A stretch of DNA of 64,000 nt. It comes from Hungatella sp. UBA4396. GTDB lineage: Bacteria; Bacillota; Clostridia; Lachnospirales; Lachnospiraceae. Shown here piece after piece: positions 16,199 through 24,319 of this stretch. Where the stretch lies: contig DGRE01000014.1 of the NCBI GenBank assembly GCA_002389905.1, positions 1 to 64,000 of the forward strand. Direction: 5' to 3'. Each line of letters starts with the position of its first letter. Within the stretch, counting starts at the first letter, position 1. The notes beneath the pieces were generated by a model. It was not told where the DNA came from and did no database searches. It saw nothing but the letters and a program-made list of their open reading frames with translations. The translations under genes were made by a program, and so were the position numbers.

Positions 16199-17071
16199 AT
16201 GAGCATTCGATTGATCGCTTCCGACATGGACGGCACACTACTTAATCCTCAGGCCCGCATCTCAGCGGCTAATATAGAAGCCATACGCAAGCTGGAACAG
16301 ACGGGCACAGAGTTTCTGATCTGCACCGGGCGGGAATATCACGATGCCAAAGGCTTTATGGAGGCGGCAGGCATCACATGCGGCTACATATGCTTAAGCG
16401 GAGCTACCGTCCACGATAAAGATGGCCGGGCTCAAACGAAAATTCCCCTGACCCCGGGAAATGCCGCAGATGTGGAGCGGATTTTCAATTCCTATTCCAT
16501 CAATATGGACATCCTGACTTCCCATGGCCGGTATACCACCTACTCAAGAGAGCAGAAAGCAAAAAGCGTCCGTTCCTTTCTTTCCAGACGGACCTCCTCT
16601 CCTTTAGAGCTGGAGCAGGTCATCGAACAATACCTGGAAACCGTCACCTTTATTGAGTCCATGGAAAAGCTGCCTGAACATGCGACCGTGTTCAAGGTAT
16701 GCGGCAATGACATCCTTCCTGATACAGTAATGGATATGAAAAAAACATTTTCCCATCACCCGGAACTGGCCGCCGCCTCTTCCTTTCCCACCAACATTGA
16801 GCTGACAAATGCAAATGCCCAGAAGGGAATTGCATTAAAAGCTTATGCGGATTTAAGAGGAATTTCCCTGAACGATGTGATGACACTTGGAGACAGTGAC
16901 AACGATTCCTCCATGTTCACCCCGGAATTCGGCTGGACCGTTGCCATGGCAAACGCCATGCCATGTATCCGGGATGTGGCAAAATACCATACCAAATCCA
17001 ACGAAGAGGATGGAGTGGCTTGGGCCATTGAGCAGTTCATATTCGGGCAGGAACCAAAGAAACACAATTAA
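16199..17071 (+). CDS. HAD-superfamily (Cof-type) sugar phosphatase
   Basis: A 290-residue Cof/IIB-type HAD hydrolase. Motif I is DMDGTLL with nucleophile Asp9 and acid Asp11, motif II the ICTGRE segment, and motif IV TLGDSDND near residues 232-240. The large C2B cap inserts between. Such enzymes dephosphorylate small phosphosugars or flavin/PLP-type compounds with broad specificity. It is 105 bases after lacI with its own AAAGGAG site, and may act on phosphorylated intermediates of the lyase pathway. Confidence 0.85.
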   Translation: MSIRLIASDMDGTLLNPQARISAANIEAIRKLEQTGTEFLICTGREYHDAKGFMEAAGITCGYICLSGATVHDKDGRAQTKIPLTPGNAADVERIFNSYSINMDILTSHGRYTTYSREQKAKSVRSFLSRRTSSPLELEQVIEQYLETVTFIESMEKLPEHATVFKVCGNDILPDTVMDMKKTFSHHPELAAASSFPTNIELTNANAQKGIALKAYADLRGISLNDVMTLGDSDNDSSMFTPEFGWTVAMANAMPCIRDVAKYHTKSNEEDGVAWAIEQFIFGQEPKKHN

Positions 17072-17081
17072 GAAAATTTCA

Positions 17082-17126
17082 AAAAGGCCGGAAAGGAACG
17101 TTTTTACCGCTCCCTTCCGGCCTTTT
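17082..17126. terminator. Bidirectional terminator between HAD and MupG-like genes
   Basis: Arms AAAAGGCCGGAA (17082-17093) and TTCCGGCCTTTT (17115-17126) with flanking A- and T-runs. It separates convergent genes. Confidence 0.8.
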
Positions 17127-17134
17127 CAGCACGG

Positions 17135-18229
17135 TCACACTTCTGTAAATCCAAACACCTTCCACGGCTCAATATAATCCAGCAGCACCAGTTCATAATC
17201 CGGTATATGGCCGATCACATTTTTCCGCCCGTCATTGGGCATATCCTTTAACACCACATGCAGCTCTCCTTTATAACGGGAATAACCATCATTTAAAATG
17301 ACAACATCTCCCCGTTTCAAGTCACGGGTATTGTCCGGCAGGATTTCCCGTTCTGCAAAAGCCACTCTGGGCCAGGTGGAACGGATCATATAGCTGCTTA
17401 AATCCCCCCTGATTACATGCTGGTCTTCATAATGGAGAATGCTGCGCTCTGTTTCCGTCAGTTCCTTTTCCAGGCAAAGTCCGAACATCAGCTTTCCGGG
17501 TGTCACTGAGGCACATGCCTTTAACTCCTCCTCTGAGGCATAAGCATTGGCAATGATCACATCATCCACCATGCGGGTGGCAAATAAGTGGCGCACCTGG
17601 GCATCGATGGGCAGTCCCCGGTGCATTTCCAGGGTGCATAATCCTTCATTGACAGGCCAGGGGCCAAAGGTGTTATCATGGTTGCTGGATACAAAGGCTG
17701 CAACCTTTAATCCATGTTTTTTCATCTCCCTGTTGCAGTAATTAAAATGCTCCAGGCTGATGCCCGTATATTTCTGAGGGTAAAAATTGTGGCAGGTAAT
17801 GATCTTTTCCGGCACCGGATGGTGGTTCATCACATTTGCCACATAGCTGGGATCGGTGCTGGCGTTCAGCTCTATCTTCAATCCCTCTTTGTTATAGCTC
17901 ATGGCCGCTTCCTTGATTCCGTCAAACCCTTCATCCAGCCGGATTCCGTCCGCATCCATTTCCTTAAAAGGAGCCAGATTTTCATAAGAAGCACCCAGCA
18001 CATCAAAAACAGGGGGCGCAACATCCAGAATCACCTCCAGCCCCTGCTCATGGGCAGTATGGATCATGTCCCGGAATTCCCTGATGATCTCTGTTCTTTC
18101 TTTATTTCCCACGCTTAACAGGCAGGTGAAAATACGCTTGAATCCGTATTTTCCGGCCAGACGGATATATTCTTTGTCCCGCTCCGGAGTGGAATGCTCC
18201 GGATACAGGGAAATGCCCAGTCGTCCCAT
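17135..18229 (-). CDS. MupG-type (DUF871) TIM-barrel phosphoglycosidase
   Basis: A 364-residue DUF871 protein. The family contains MupG of Staphylococcus, a 6-phospho-N-acetylmuramidase that splits MurNAc-6-phosphate-GlcNAc. The N-terminus GRLGISLYPEHST is typical, and the barrel (about 1-240) is followed by a cyclophilin-like C-terminal domain (about 245-364, HVIRGDLSSYMIRSTWPR onward). It is the last gene of the PTS operon, 16 bases after the regulator gene. Since the PTS phosphorylates its sugar at C6 on entry, a 6-phospho-disaccharide hydrolase fits well. No murQ etherase is present nearby, so MurNAc catabolism is not complete in this locus. Confidence 0.8.
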   Translation of the reverse strand: MGRLGISLYPEHSTPERDKEYIRLAGKYGFKRIFTCLLSVGNKERTEIIREFRDMIHTAHEQGLEVILDVAPPVFDVLGASYENLAPFKEMDADGIRLDEGFDGIKEAAMSYNKEGLKIELNASTDPSYVANVMNHHPVPEKIITCHNFYPQKYTGISLEHFNYCNREMKKHGLKVAAFVSSNHDNTFGPWPVNEGLCTLEMHRGLPIDAQVRHLFATRMVDDVIIANAYASEEELKACASVTPGKLMFGLCLEKELTETERSILHYEDQHVIRGDLSSYMIRSTWPRVAFAEREILPDNTRDLKRGDVVILNDGYSRYKGELHVVLKDMPNDGRKNVIGHIPDYELVLLDYIEPWKVFGFTEV

Positions 18230-18245
18230 AACAGCCTCCTCTTTG

Positions 18246-18920
18246 TTATGTGGTGATCTCTATGATCTTTTCCAGCGGGTTGTTAAATTCCCTGATATAT
18301 ACGACAGGGCTGCCGCTTTTGCTCACAATGGTGCTTTCTACCATAATAATGGGAGAGTTCAGCTTTATATGAAGCAGATTAATATATTTTACAGGTACTA
18401 TAATAGGAAGAAACCGCTGCGTAACAGAGCCTTCATCAATGTAGCCCTTTAAGTCCAGAAGCTTGTTTAAGTTATTGTAATCGCTGTCATTAATCAGGCT
18501 TTGGATCAGATAGATTTCCTCGACGCTCATGGGCTTTCCATTTCTCCGGTTCACCCGCACAATCCGGATCATCCAATCCTCCGGGTCAATCTCTAAATGG
18601 GTAGCGATCTGCTTATCAGAGAAACAGGTGCTGAAATAAATCACATGATAATCAAAGGTGTCGTCTGCAGGCTTTCCCAAGGTTTCTGCCGACGTATTCT
18701 TCTTGATCAGCCTCTGGTCTGCGACAAAGGTTCCCTTATTTTTATCCCGGTACAATACCCCTTCTTCCACCAGCTCATTGACGGCATTGCGCACCGTCAT
18801 CCGGCTGGCCTTATACCGGACGGCCAGCTCCCGTTCTGATGCAATGGGCGTATTGACGGCAGCATCCCTGATTTCTTCCATAAGCTCCTGTTTTATTTTA
18901 TGATATTTGGGAGCTCCCAT
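18246..18920 (-). CDS. GntR/HutC-family transcriptional regulator (UTRA domain)
   Basis: A 224-residue HutC-type regulator. The winged helix (about 5-75) contains the ASRMTVRNAVNELVEEGVLYR recognition region and the GTFVA wing, and the UTRA effector domain follows (about 85-224). The ATG at 18920 has GGAGAGGGTG upstream and lies 4 bases after the DUF3284 stop; the long open frame extending to 19175 is only readthrough of the other gene in a shifted frame. A perfect TGGTCTAGACCA lies upstream of celA, and this is the sequence bound by the HutC-type DasR, NagR and YvoA. Those respond to GlcN-6-P/GlcNAc-6-P, so an amino-sugar phosphate ligand is inferred here. Confidence 0.88.
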   Translation of the reverse strand: MGAPKYHKIKQELMEEIRDAAVNTPIASERELAVRYKASRMTVRNAVNELVEEGVLYRDKNKGTFVADQRLIKKNTSAETLGKPADDTFDYHVIYFSTCFSDKQIATHLEIDPEDWMIRIVRVNRRNGKPMSVEEIYLIQSLINDSDYNNLNKLLDLKGYIDEGSVTQRFLPIIVPVKYINLLHIKLNSPIIMVESTIVSKSGSPVVYIREFNNPLEKIIEITT

Positions 18921-18924
18921 TGTA

Positions 18925-19371
18925 TCACCCTCTCCTGCGTTCCTTGATAAATCCCTCCATGGATGAAAGCATCCTGGAAATCCGCTTCTTAGCACTTCTG
19001 GCATAAAACCAGGAAACAACTTTATAATTGGCGGAACTGGAACCATGTTTTCCTTCAAATCCTTCTGTATAGTGTACCACAATATTCCCGTCTCCGCCAG
19101 CTTCAATCTGGTAAAGTATTGCAGTGGTCCCCTGGGAAGAACGGAATTCTGCTTCATAGCAGGCCGGAGGAACAAACTGTTTGATCACAACCTCCACGCC
19201 GCTTTCCTGGCCCAGCTTGTTTTTCATCTTCTTTTTATAGCACAAGCCGGAATAAAGCTGGCCTGGTTCCACTGTTTTCCCCTGTGCCTGGCTCACGTCA
19301 TAAGCCACAGAAGCCGCCAGAGTATCGAAAAAATCCTTTGCCTCTACATTCAGTTTTTGATTCACTTCCAT
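18925..19371 (-). CDS. DUF3284 family protein
   Basis: A 148-residue cytoplasmic protein of the DUF3284 type, which is found almost only in lactose/cellobiose-type PTS operons. It has a beta-rich START/SRPBCC-like layout with conserved VNQKLNVEAKDFFDTL at the N-terminus and a Lys/Arg-rich C-terminal helix. Function is unknown. It may bind the imported phosphosugar or tune the PTS. Encoded between the GH1 glycosidase and the regulator, with the stop 4 bases before the regulator start. Confidence 0.75.
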   Translation of the reverse strand: MEVNQKLNVEAKDFFDTLAASVAYDVSQAQGKTVEPGQLYSGLCYKKKMKNKLGQESGVEVVIKQFVPPACYEAEFRSSQGTTAILYQIEAGGDGNIVVHYTEGFEGKHGSSSANYKVVSWFYARSAKKRISRMLSSMEGFIKERRRG

Positions 19372-19391
19372 ATTCCGTCTCCTGTTTCTCT

Positions 19392-20774
19392 CTATTCAAA
19401 ACCATTGTGTTTCAGCAGCTCTCCATACCAATATCCTGATTTTTTAATGGTACGCTTCTGTGTTTCCAAGTCCAGCTCCACAAGGCCGTAACGGTTTTTA
19501 TAGGCATTGAGCCAGGACCAGCAGTCTATGAAGGTCCAGACGTGGTATCCCACGCAGCGGCTTCCTTCCTGGATTCCTTTGTGAAGCCAGGTCAGATGCT
19601 CTTTGTAAAATTCAATGCGGTAATCGTCCTGTATGATTCCATTTTCTTTAAAGCGCCCTTCATGTTCCACTCCCATGCCGTTTTCCGTGACCATCCATTC
19701 AATATTTCCATAATTGTCCCGGATATTGAGGGCAATGTCATACAATCCCCTGGGATAAATCTCCCAGCCCCTGTAGGGATTCATCCGCTTGCCCGGCATA
19801 TCGTAAATATCAAAATAATATTCCGGGGTAAAGGGAGCCAGAGGGTTTGGTACATGAGCCTTTGCGCAGACACGGAATGGGTGGTAATAATTGACTCCCA
19901 GAAAATCCACCTGATTCTGTCTGATGATTTCCAGATCTTCCGGCTCTGTCTGAGGCATCAGCCCCTGCTCCCGGATCATCTCCACCAGCTCCGGGTCATA
20001 GGTTCCCTTCACAGCCGGGTCAAGAAAGCTTTTATTCTGGAACAGCTCTGCAATTCTGGCCGCCTTTTCATCCTCCGGATGGGAGCTCCTCGGATAAGCC
20101 GGAGTCAGGTTCAGTATAATCCCTATTTTCCCTCCCTGGTTTAAGCTGCGGTACTCCCTGACTGCCAGGGCACTGGCTAACGCCGTGTGATAAGCCGCCA
20201 AAACAGCAGCCTTAGGGTCCATCTTGCAGGGATAATGATATCCGGAAAGATATCCGCACTCCACATGGACAATGGGCTCATTAAAGGTAAACCAATGGCT
20301 CACCAAATCTCCAAACAGTTCAAAGCAGACCCTTGCATACTCCTTATAATGATCCACAACCCTTCTGCTTTCCCAGCCCCTAAGCTCCTGCATCGGCACC
20401 GGCATATCAAAATGATATAAGTTCACAAAAGGTTCGATCCCCTGGTTCCTCAGCTCCTGAAACAGGCTGCGGTAAAAATCTGCCGCCTTTTGATTCATTT
20501 TTCCCGTACCATGGGGAAATAAGCGGGACCAGCTGATGGAGGTGCGGAAAGAGTTATGGCCTGTCTCTTTCATCAGCCTCACATCCTCCCGGTAATTCTC
20601 ATAAAAGGAGGAAGTGGTTCCCGGACCGATGTTTCCATGAAACTTAAAGCTCTCCTCTTCATACCACAGATCCCAGATATTTTTCCCTCTTCCGTCCCCT
20701 TCCGTTCCCCCCTCGCATTGGGTTGCGCTGGTGGTACTGCCAAAGTAAAACCCTTCCGGAAATACGACCCTCAT
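19392..20774 (-). CDS. Family 1 6-phospho-beta-glycosidase
   Basis: A 460-residue GH1 enzyme. The acid/base is Glu166 in FTFNEP and the nucleophile Glu364 in MVTENGMG, so it is a retaining glycosidase. The C-terminal WSWLNAYKNRYG matches the phosphate-binding region of 6-phospho-beta-glucosidases (Lys and Tyr in the YKxRYG motif) rather than the EGYxxRFG of plain beta-glucosidases. It hydrolyses a 6-phospho-disaccharide delivered by the adjacent PTS. The ribosome site AGGAGG overlaps the stop of the upstream small membrane gene. Confidence 0.9.
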   Translation of the reverse strand: MRVVFPEGFYFGSTTSATQCEGGTEGDGRGKNIWDLWYEEESFKFHGNIGPGTTSSFYENYREDVRLMKETGHNSFRTSISWSRLFPHGTGKMNQKAADFYRSLFQELRNQGIEPFVNLYHFDMPVPMQELRGWESRRVVDHYKEYARVCFELFGDLVSHWFTFNEPIVHVECGYLSGYHYPCKMDPKAAVLAAYHTALASALAVREYRSLNQGGKIGIILNLTPAYPRSSHPEDEKAARIAELFQNKSFLDPAVKGTYDPELVEMIREQGLMPQTEPEDLEIIRQNQVDFLGVNYYHPFRVCAKAHVPNPLAPFTPEYYFDIYDMPGKRMNPYRGWEIYPRGLYDIALNIRDNYGNIEWMVTENGMGVEHEGRFKENGIIQDDYRIEFYKEHLTWLHKGIQEGSRCVGYHVWTFIDCWSWLNAYKNRYGLVELDLETQKRTIKKSGYWYGELLKHNGFE

Positions 20775-20786
20775 ACAATCTCCCTC

Positions 20787-20930
20787 CTATCTTTTCTTTC
20801 TTAACATAAGCAATCCGATTGCCACTGCCGCCAGCCCTGCCGTCCTGTACAGAACAGAGGTTGGAAGCTGGGGCGACACGGCAATCAGCAAAAAGCCTAT
20901 GGCAATCAAAAATACGGTCCAGCTTTTCAT
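20787..20930 (-). CDS. 47-residue two-helix membrane peptide
   Basis: A short gene with start ATG at 20930 and stop at 20787. Two hydrophobic stretches (about residues 4-18 and 28-43) are joined by a short polar turn, and the C-terminus is basic (RKKR), giving a hairpin in the membrane with both ends inside. Its stop overlaps the GH1 ribosome site, so the two are translationally coupled. GGGAGG lies about 12 bases before the ATG. I do not recognise it. A location between IIC and GH1 suggests a PTS accessory, as a guess. Confidence 0.6.
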   Translation of the reverse strand: MKSWTVFLIAIGFLLIAVSPQLPTSVLYRTAGLAAVAIGLLMLRKKR

Positions 20931-20965
20931 GTGAGTTTCTGCCCTCCCTTCTGAATGGAAAAGAA

Positions 20966-21017
20966 GAGCCGCCAGTCAGCTCTGTCAGGACATCCCTGTG
21001 AACTGGTCTGGCAGCTC
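20966..21017 (-). terminator. Hairpin after the PTS IIC gene
   Basis: Minus strand arms GAGCTGCCAG and CTGGCGGCTC (one G-U pair) followed by TTCTTTT. It probably attenuates transcription between celB and the downstream hydrolase genes, changing the ratio of transporter to enzyme. Confidence 0.6.
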
Positions 21018-21035
21018 CTTTTTACGGTTATTCTG

Positions 21036-22424
21036 TTATTCGTTTTTCATCTTATTTGCCATCAGTACAAATGGAGTCCAGATGACAAAGGACAAGAACA
21101 GATTCAGCAATGATACCAGAGCAGCCATAAAGTTTCCGCCTGTTGCAAGGAAGGCGTAAATACCTGCGGGCATTACCCAGGGTACGGAAACGAATACCGG
21201 AGGAATCAGGCCGACGGCCGTTGCACCGTATGCAATGGCGGCACATACGGGCGGAACAATGAGCCATGGAATCAAGTATACCGGGTTCAGCACAATGGGC
21301 ATACCAAATGTAATCGGCTCATTGATATTGAACACTCCCATGGGCCAGGACAGTTTAGCAATGGCCCTCTGATCCTCCCTCTTGGAAAACAGGAAAATGG
21401 CGATGATCAGTCCCAGAGTGATTCCCGAACCTCCCATCTGGCAGTAGGCGTCAAAAGAGCCGCGGGTCCACAGGTAGGGAAGCTGTGAAGTGCTCTGTCC
21501 TGCAGTAAATGCCTCTATGTTCTGATTCAGTGCAGTCAGATAAATTCCGTCCATAACAGGTGCCAGTACGTTATGTCCGTGGAGACCGAAGAACCATAAA
21601 AGCTGAACCAGGAATACCATAAGGATTACGCTGAAAAAGCCCTGTGACAGACTGAGAAGGGGTCTTTGAATGTACTTGAGAACCATCTCATTAATGGTGG
21701 AGCCTGTCAGTGAAATACAAACCTGGGTTGCAATTCCTGCAAAATAAATGGCAATGACTCCCGGAACGATAGCTGCAAAGGCCTTGCTCACTGCCGGAGG
21801 CACAGAATCCGGAAGCTTGATGGTGATTTTCTTCTGCATCAGCTTTATGTAAATCATTGTGCATATAAAGCCCATGATCAAAGCGGTGAACAGACCGCCG
21901 GAACCGGTGTATGCAGAGCCTAGATAACCCCAGCCGCCGACTCCGTTTAAAGTGACTCCCCCTCCTAAATTGACCGCAACATCAAGTCCCATCCCCTTTA
22001 ACTGGTCAACAGAGGATGCTGCCACGCCAGGAAGCTCATAGTCGAAAACTGCGCTTTGTCCCATACAGGTGACCAGACTGGCAAATGCGATCACGCCGCC
22101 TGCAATGGCATTGACGTTATAAGTTTTCGAAAGGTTGTAACCCAGGGCAAAGACAAATGCCAGGGCGAGAATTACGATAGAACCGAAATACACGTTGCCG
22201 TTGACACTGATAACCGGGCTCATAGCCTGAACAAAACCGGTCATGCCTGCCTGATTGGGAAGATCTCTTAAAAATACGTTGAGCAAAACCGCAATAGAGC
22301 CAACCATGGTGATCGGCATAATGGCGATAAATGAATCCCTGATGGCAACCAGATGTTTCTGAGAACCGGTCCTAGCTGCAACCGGCATAAACTTTGCTTC
22401 CATAAATGAATTAAATGCACCCAT
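21036..22424 (-). CDS. celB: PTS lactose/cellobiose-family EIIC permease
   Basis: A 462-residue membrane subunit with about ten helices. Family features are the LHGHNVLAPVMDG segment near residue 277 and the NEPITFGMPIVLNP motif near residue 365, which lines the sugar site in ChbC/CelB-type carriers. It imports a beta-disaccharide with phosphorylation at C6. Separate IIB and IIA genes lie upstream, as is usual for this family. The family includes both cellobiose and chitobiose carriers, so the sugar is set by context. Confidence 0.9.
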   Translation of the reverse strand: MGAFNSFMEAKFMPVAARTGSQKHLVAIRDSFIAIMPITMVGSIAVLLNVFLRDLPNQAGMTGFVQAMSPVISVNGNVYFGSIVILALAFVFALGYNLSKTYNVNAIAGGVIAFASLVTCMGQSAVFDYELPGVAASSVDQLKGMGLDVAVNLGGGVTLNGVGGWGYLGSAYTGSGGLFTALIMGFICTMIYIKLMQKKITIKLPDSVPPAVSKAFAAIVPGVIAIYFAGIATQVCISLTGSTINEMVLKYIQRPLLSLSQGFFSVILMVFLVQLLWFFGLHGHNVLAPVMDGIYLTALNQNIEAFTAGQSTSQLPYLWTRGSFDAYCQMGGSGITLGLIIAIFLFSKREDQRAIAKLSWPMGVFNINEPITFGMPIVLNPVYLIPWLIVPPVCAAIAYGATAVGLIPPVFVSVPWVMPAGIYAFLATGGNFMAALVSLLNLFLSFVIWTPFVLMANKMKNE

Positions 22425-22459
22425 AAACCTTCTCCCTCCTTTAATATTCTTTCACATAC

Positions 22460-22765
22460 TCATCCGTTCAGCTTGCTCAGTGCCTGCTCTAAAACCTTGG
22501 CTCCGTTCATGGTTCCATAGGCCGCCATGTCAATGACCTGCACCGGTTTTTCATGGTTCACTCTCTCGTTCATCTTCTTTTCCAGATAGCGGACCTGAGG
22601 CCCTAATAAAACAATATCTGCTTTTTTCACTTCCTCCACAGACTCCGAATCTCCTACTGCCCAGATTTCGGCCTCCACTCCCTTTTCTGACGCTGCATCC
22701 TGCATTCTTTTGACAAGCATGCTTGTGGACATTCCTGCGGAGCAAACTAATAAAATATGATACAT
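22460..22765 (-). CDS. celA: PTS lactose/cellobiose-family EIIB
   Basis: A 101-residue cytoplasmic phosphocarrier. The phosphorylated residue is Cys8 in LLVCSAGMSTSML, the standard IIB P-loop. Length and fold fit CelA/ChbB. It is the first gene after an internal promoter with a perfect operator, and lies 35 bases before celB. Confidence 0.92.
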   Translation of the reverse strand: MYHILLVCSAGMSTSMLVKRMQDAASEKGVEAEIWAVGDSESVEEVKKADIVLLGPQVRYLEKKMNERVNHEKPVQVIDMAAYGTMNGAKVLEQALSKLNG

Positions 22766-22781
22766 ACCGCACCCCTTTCCT

Positions 22782-22793
22782 TGGTCTAGACCA
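22782..22793. promoter_or_regulatory. HutC/DasR-type operator (perfect)
   Basis: TGGTCTAGACCA is a perfect 12-bp palindrome identical to the core bound by DasR, NagR and YvoA-type HutC regulators. It lies at about +8 to +19 of the celA transcript, in position to block elongation or initiation. Confidence 0.85.
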
Positions 22794-22807
22794 CTCCTCT
22801 TGCCATT

Positions 22808-22836
22808 ATATTACTATATCATATGCAAAAATACAA
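22808..22836 (-). promoter_or_regulatory. Internal promoter ahead of celA
   Basis: Minus strand: TTGTAT (22831-22836), 17 bases, TAATAT (22808-22813), with a TATAAT overlapping three bases further on. The perfect HutC operator lies immediately downstream. Confidence 0.6.
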
Positions 22837-22903
22837 GTATATTCTTTAAAATAAGATTTCTTTTGTCTATTTTTTCACTCCTCTTCCTTTCTCATCTTTT
22901 TGT

Positions 22904-22917
22904 CCGGTCTATACCAG
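22904..22917. promoter_or_regulatory. Second, imperfect HutC-type operator
   Basis: CCGGTCTATACCAG differs from the core GGTCTAGACC by one base. It is about 110-120 bases upstream of the first operator, so cooperative binding or looping is possible. Confidence 0.55.
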
Positions 22918-22966
22918 CAAAAAACCGCTGTAAAAAACAACCTTTTAAGCCATCTTTTACAGCGGT
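22918..22966 (-). terminator. Terminator after the GH4 gene
   Basis: Minus strand: ACCGCTGTAAAA (arm 22955-22966) and its perfect 12-bp complement (22924-22935), followed by TTTTTT. It separates celC-GH4 from the celA unit, which has its own promoter. Confidence 0.85.
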
Positions 22967-22981
22967 ATGATATTCTGGTAT

Positions 22982-24304
22982 TCAATTTTTAAAGAACTGG
23001 GGAAGATACTTTCTATGGGCCTCCAGCAGCTCATCCACCACTGCAACGGCATCGCTGTCGCTGGCACACAGAGGATTCATGTTCAAGGCAGTCACAGCCA
23101 GGTCCCGGCTTCCGGTCACGGCCGCTTCACAGACCAGCCTCTCAAAGGCCTTCATGTTCTGTATAATTCCGCTGATCTGAGGTTTCAGCTCTCCCACTGC
23201 AATGGGCTTTGGCCCGCCGCTGGTAATAATGCAGGCGGCCTCTATGGCGCTGTCTGCCGGAAGATTGGAGATGGTCCCGTTGTTTCTCACATCCACGTAT
23301 TGAATATCACCGGTATTGTTGTAAAGAGAACAGACCAGGCTGCAGGCGGCATCGCTGTATCTGGCTCCGCCTCTCATCTCCAGCTGCTTCGGCTTCACAT
23401 CCAGGTTTTCATCTTTATACAGCTCAAACAACTCATCCTCGGTCCGTTTCACCACTTCTCCCCGGATCCGGCCCTCCCTGTACTGCTCCAGCTCTTCTTC
23501 CAGCTGCTCCCTGGTAAAAAAGTAATAATTATGGTAAGGGCAGGGGATGCAATGAAGTCCGCGGATGAATTCCGGCGAAAACGGAAGGGTGGAAAAATTC
23601 TTCATGGACACGGCATCTTCTGCGTTAATATGCTGGTAAATCTCCAGCATTTCCTCCAGCCTTGACTGCCCATCCACAAAAATATCGGTTGCAAACACAT
23701 GATGGTTTAAGCCGGACAGCTCCATGGTCACCCGCTCCGGCTCTGTATTCAGCAGTCTGGCAAAGCCATTGACCATGTTGATGGGCACATTGCAAAGGCC
23801 CATTACCTTTTTAAAATCCGTATATCTCAGCACAGCCTCCGTAATCATTCCAGCCGGGTTTGTGAAATTTATCATCCATGCCTCCGGGCACAGCTCCTGC
23901 ATATCTTTTACAATATCCAAAATGACCGGAATGGTCCGAAACGCCTTGAACATGCCTGCTGCTCCATTGGTTTCCTGTCCTATCATGCCGTGGCTTAAGG
24001 GAATTCTCTCATCCTTGATTCTGGCTTCCAACAGGCCCACCCTCATCTGCGTGGTCACAAAATCCGCTCCTTTTAAAGCCGCCCGCCTGTCATAAGATAG
24101 GACTACCTTCATGGGAATCCCCGCTTTTTTTACCATGCGCTGAGCCAGGGCTCCCACGATTTCAAGCTTTGTCCTTCCCTCTTCAATATCCACCAGCCAC
24201 AGCTCTCTCACAGGCAGCCTGTCATAACGCTTGATAAATCCCTCCACCAGCTCCGGCGTATAGGAAGAACCGCCGCCAATGGTGACAATTTTAATCCCGT
24301 TCAT
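22982..24304 (-). CDS. Family 4 NAD+-dependent 6-phospho-beta-glucosidase
   Basis: A 440-residue GH4 enzyme that needs NAD+ and Mn2+ and works by oxidation-elimination at C3. The Rossmann motif TIGGGSSYTPELVEG is at 8-22. The metal site is Cys171 in GLCN and His202 in GLNHHVF, matching the CN and HH landmarks of CelF/LicH-type 6-phospho-beta-glucosidases. It is encoded with IIA on the first transcript of the PTS locus. Having both GH4 and GH1 in one locus gives two unlike mechanisms for 6-phospho-disaccharides. Confidence 0.92.
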   Translation of the reverse strand: MNGIKIVTIGGGSSYTPELVEGFIKRYDRLPVRELWLVDIEEGRTKLEIVGALAQRMVKKAGIPMKVVLSYDRRAALKGADFVTTQMRVGLLEARIKDERIPLSHGMIGQETNGAAGMFKAFRTIPVILDIVKDMQELCPEAWMINFTNPAGMITEAVLRYTDFKKVMGLCNVPINMVNGFARLLNTEPERVTMELSGLNHHVFATDIFVDGQSRLEEMLEIYQHINAEDAVSMKNFSTLPFSPEFIRGLHCIPCPYHNYYFFTREQLEEELEQYREGRIRGEVVKRTEDELFELYKDENLDVKPKQLEMRGGARYSDAACSLVCSLYNNTGDIQYVDVRNNGTISNLPADSAIEAACIITSGGPKPIAVGELKPQISGIIQNMKAFERLVCEAAVTGSRDLAVTALNMNPLCASDSDAVAVVDELLEAHRKYLPQFFKN

Positions 24305-24319
24305 GGTGCCTCCCCTTCC

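Noticed and set aside
18921..19175. N-terminal extension of the GntR regulator frame
   Set aside because: It overlaps DUF3284 in another frame; the ATG at 18920 has the only good ribosome site and begins the conserved HTH.
19542..20144. A 200-codon plus-strand frame opposite the GH1 gene
   Set aside because: Antisense shadow of the GH1 coding sequence with no start signal.
22967..23665. A 232-codon plus-strand frame opposite the GH4 gene
   Set aside because: It lies wholly antisense to a certain GH4 enzyme, is rich in His/Gln/Gly as expected of a reversed coding frame and has no ribosome site.
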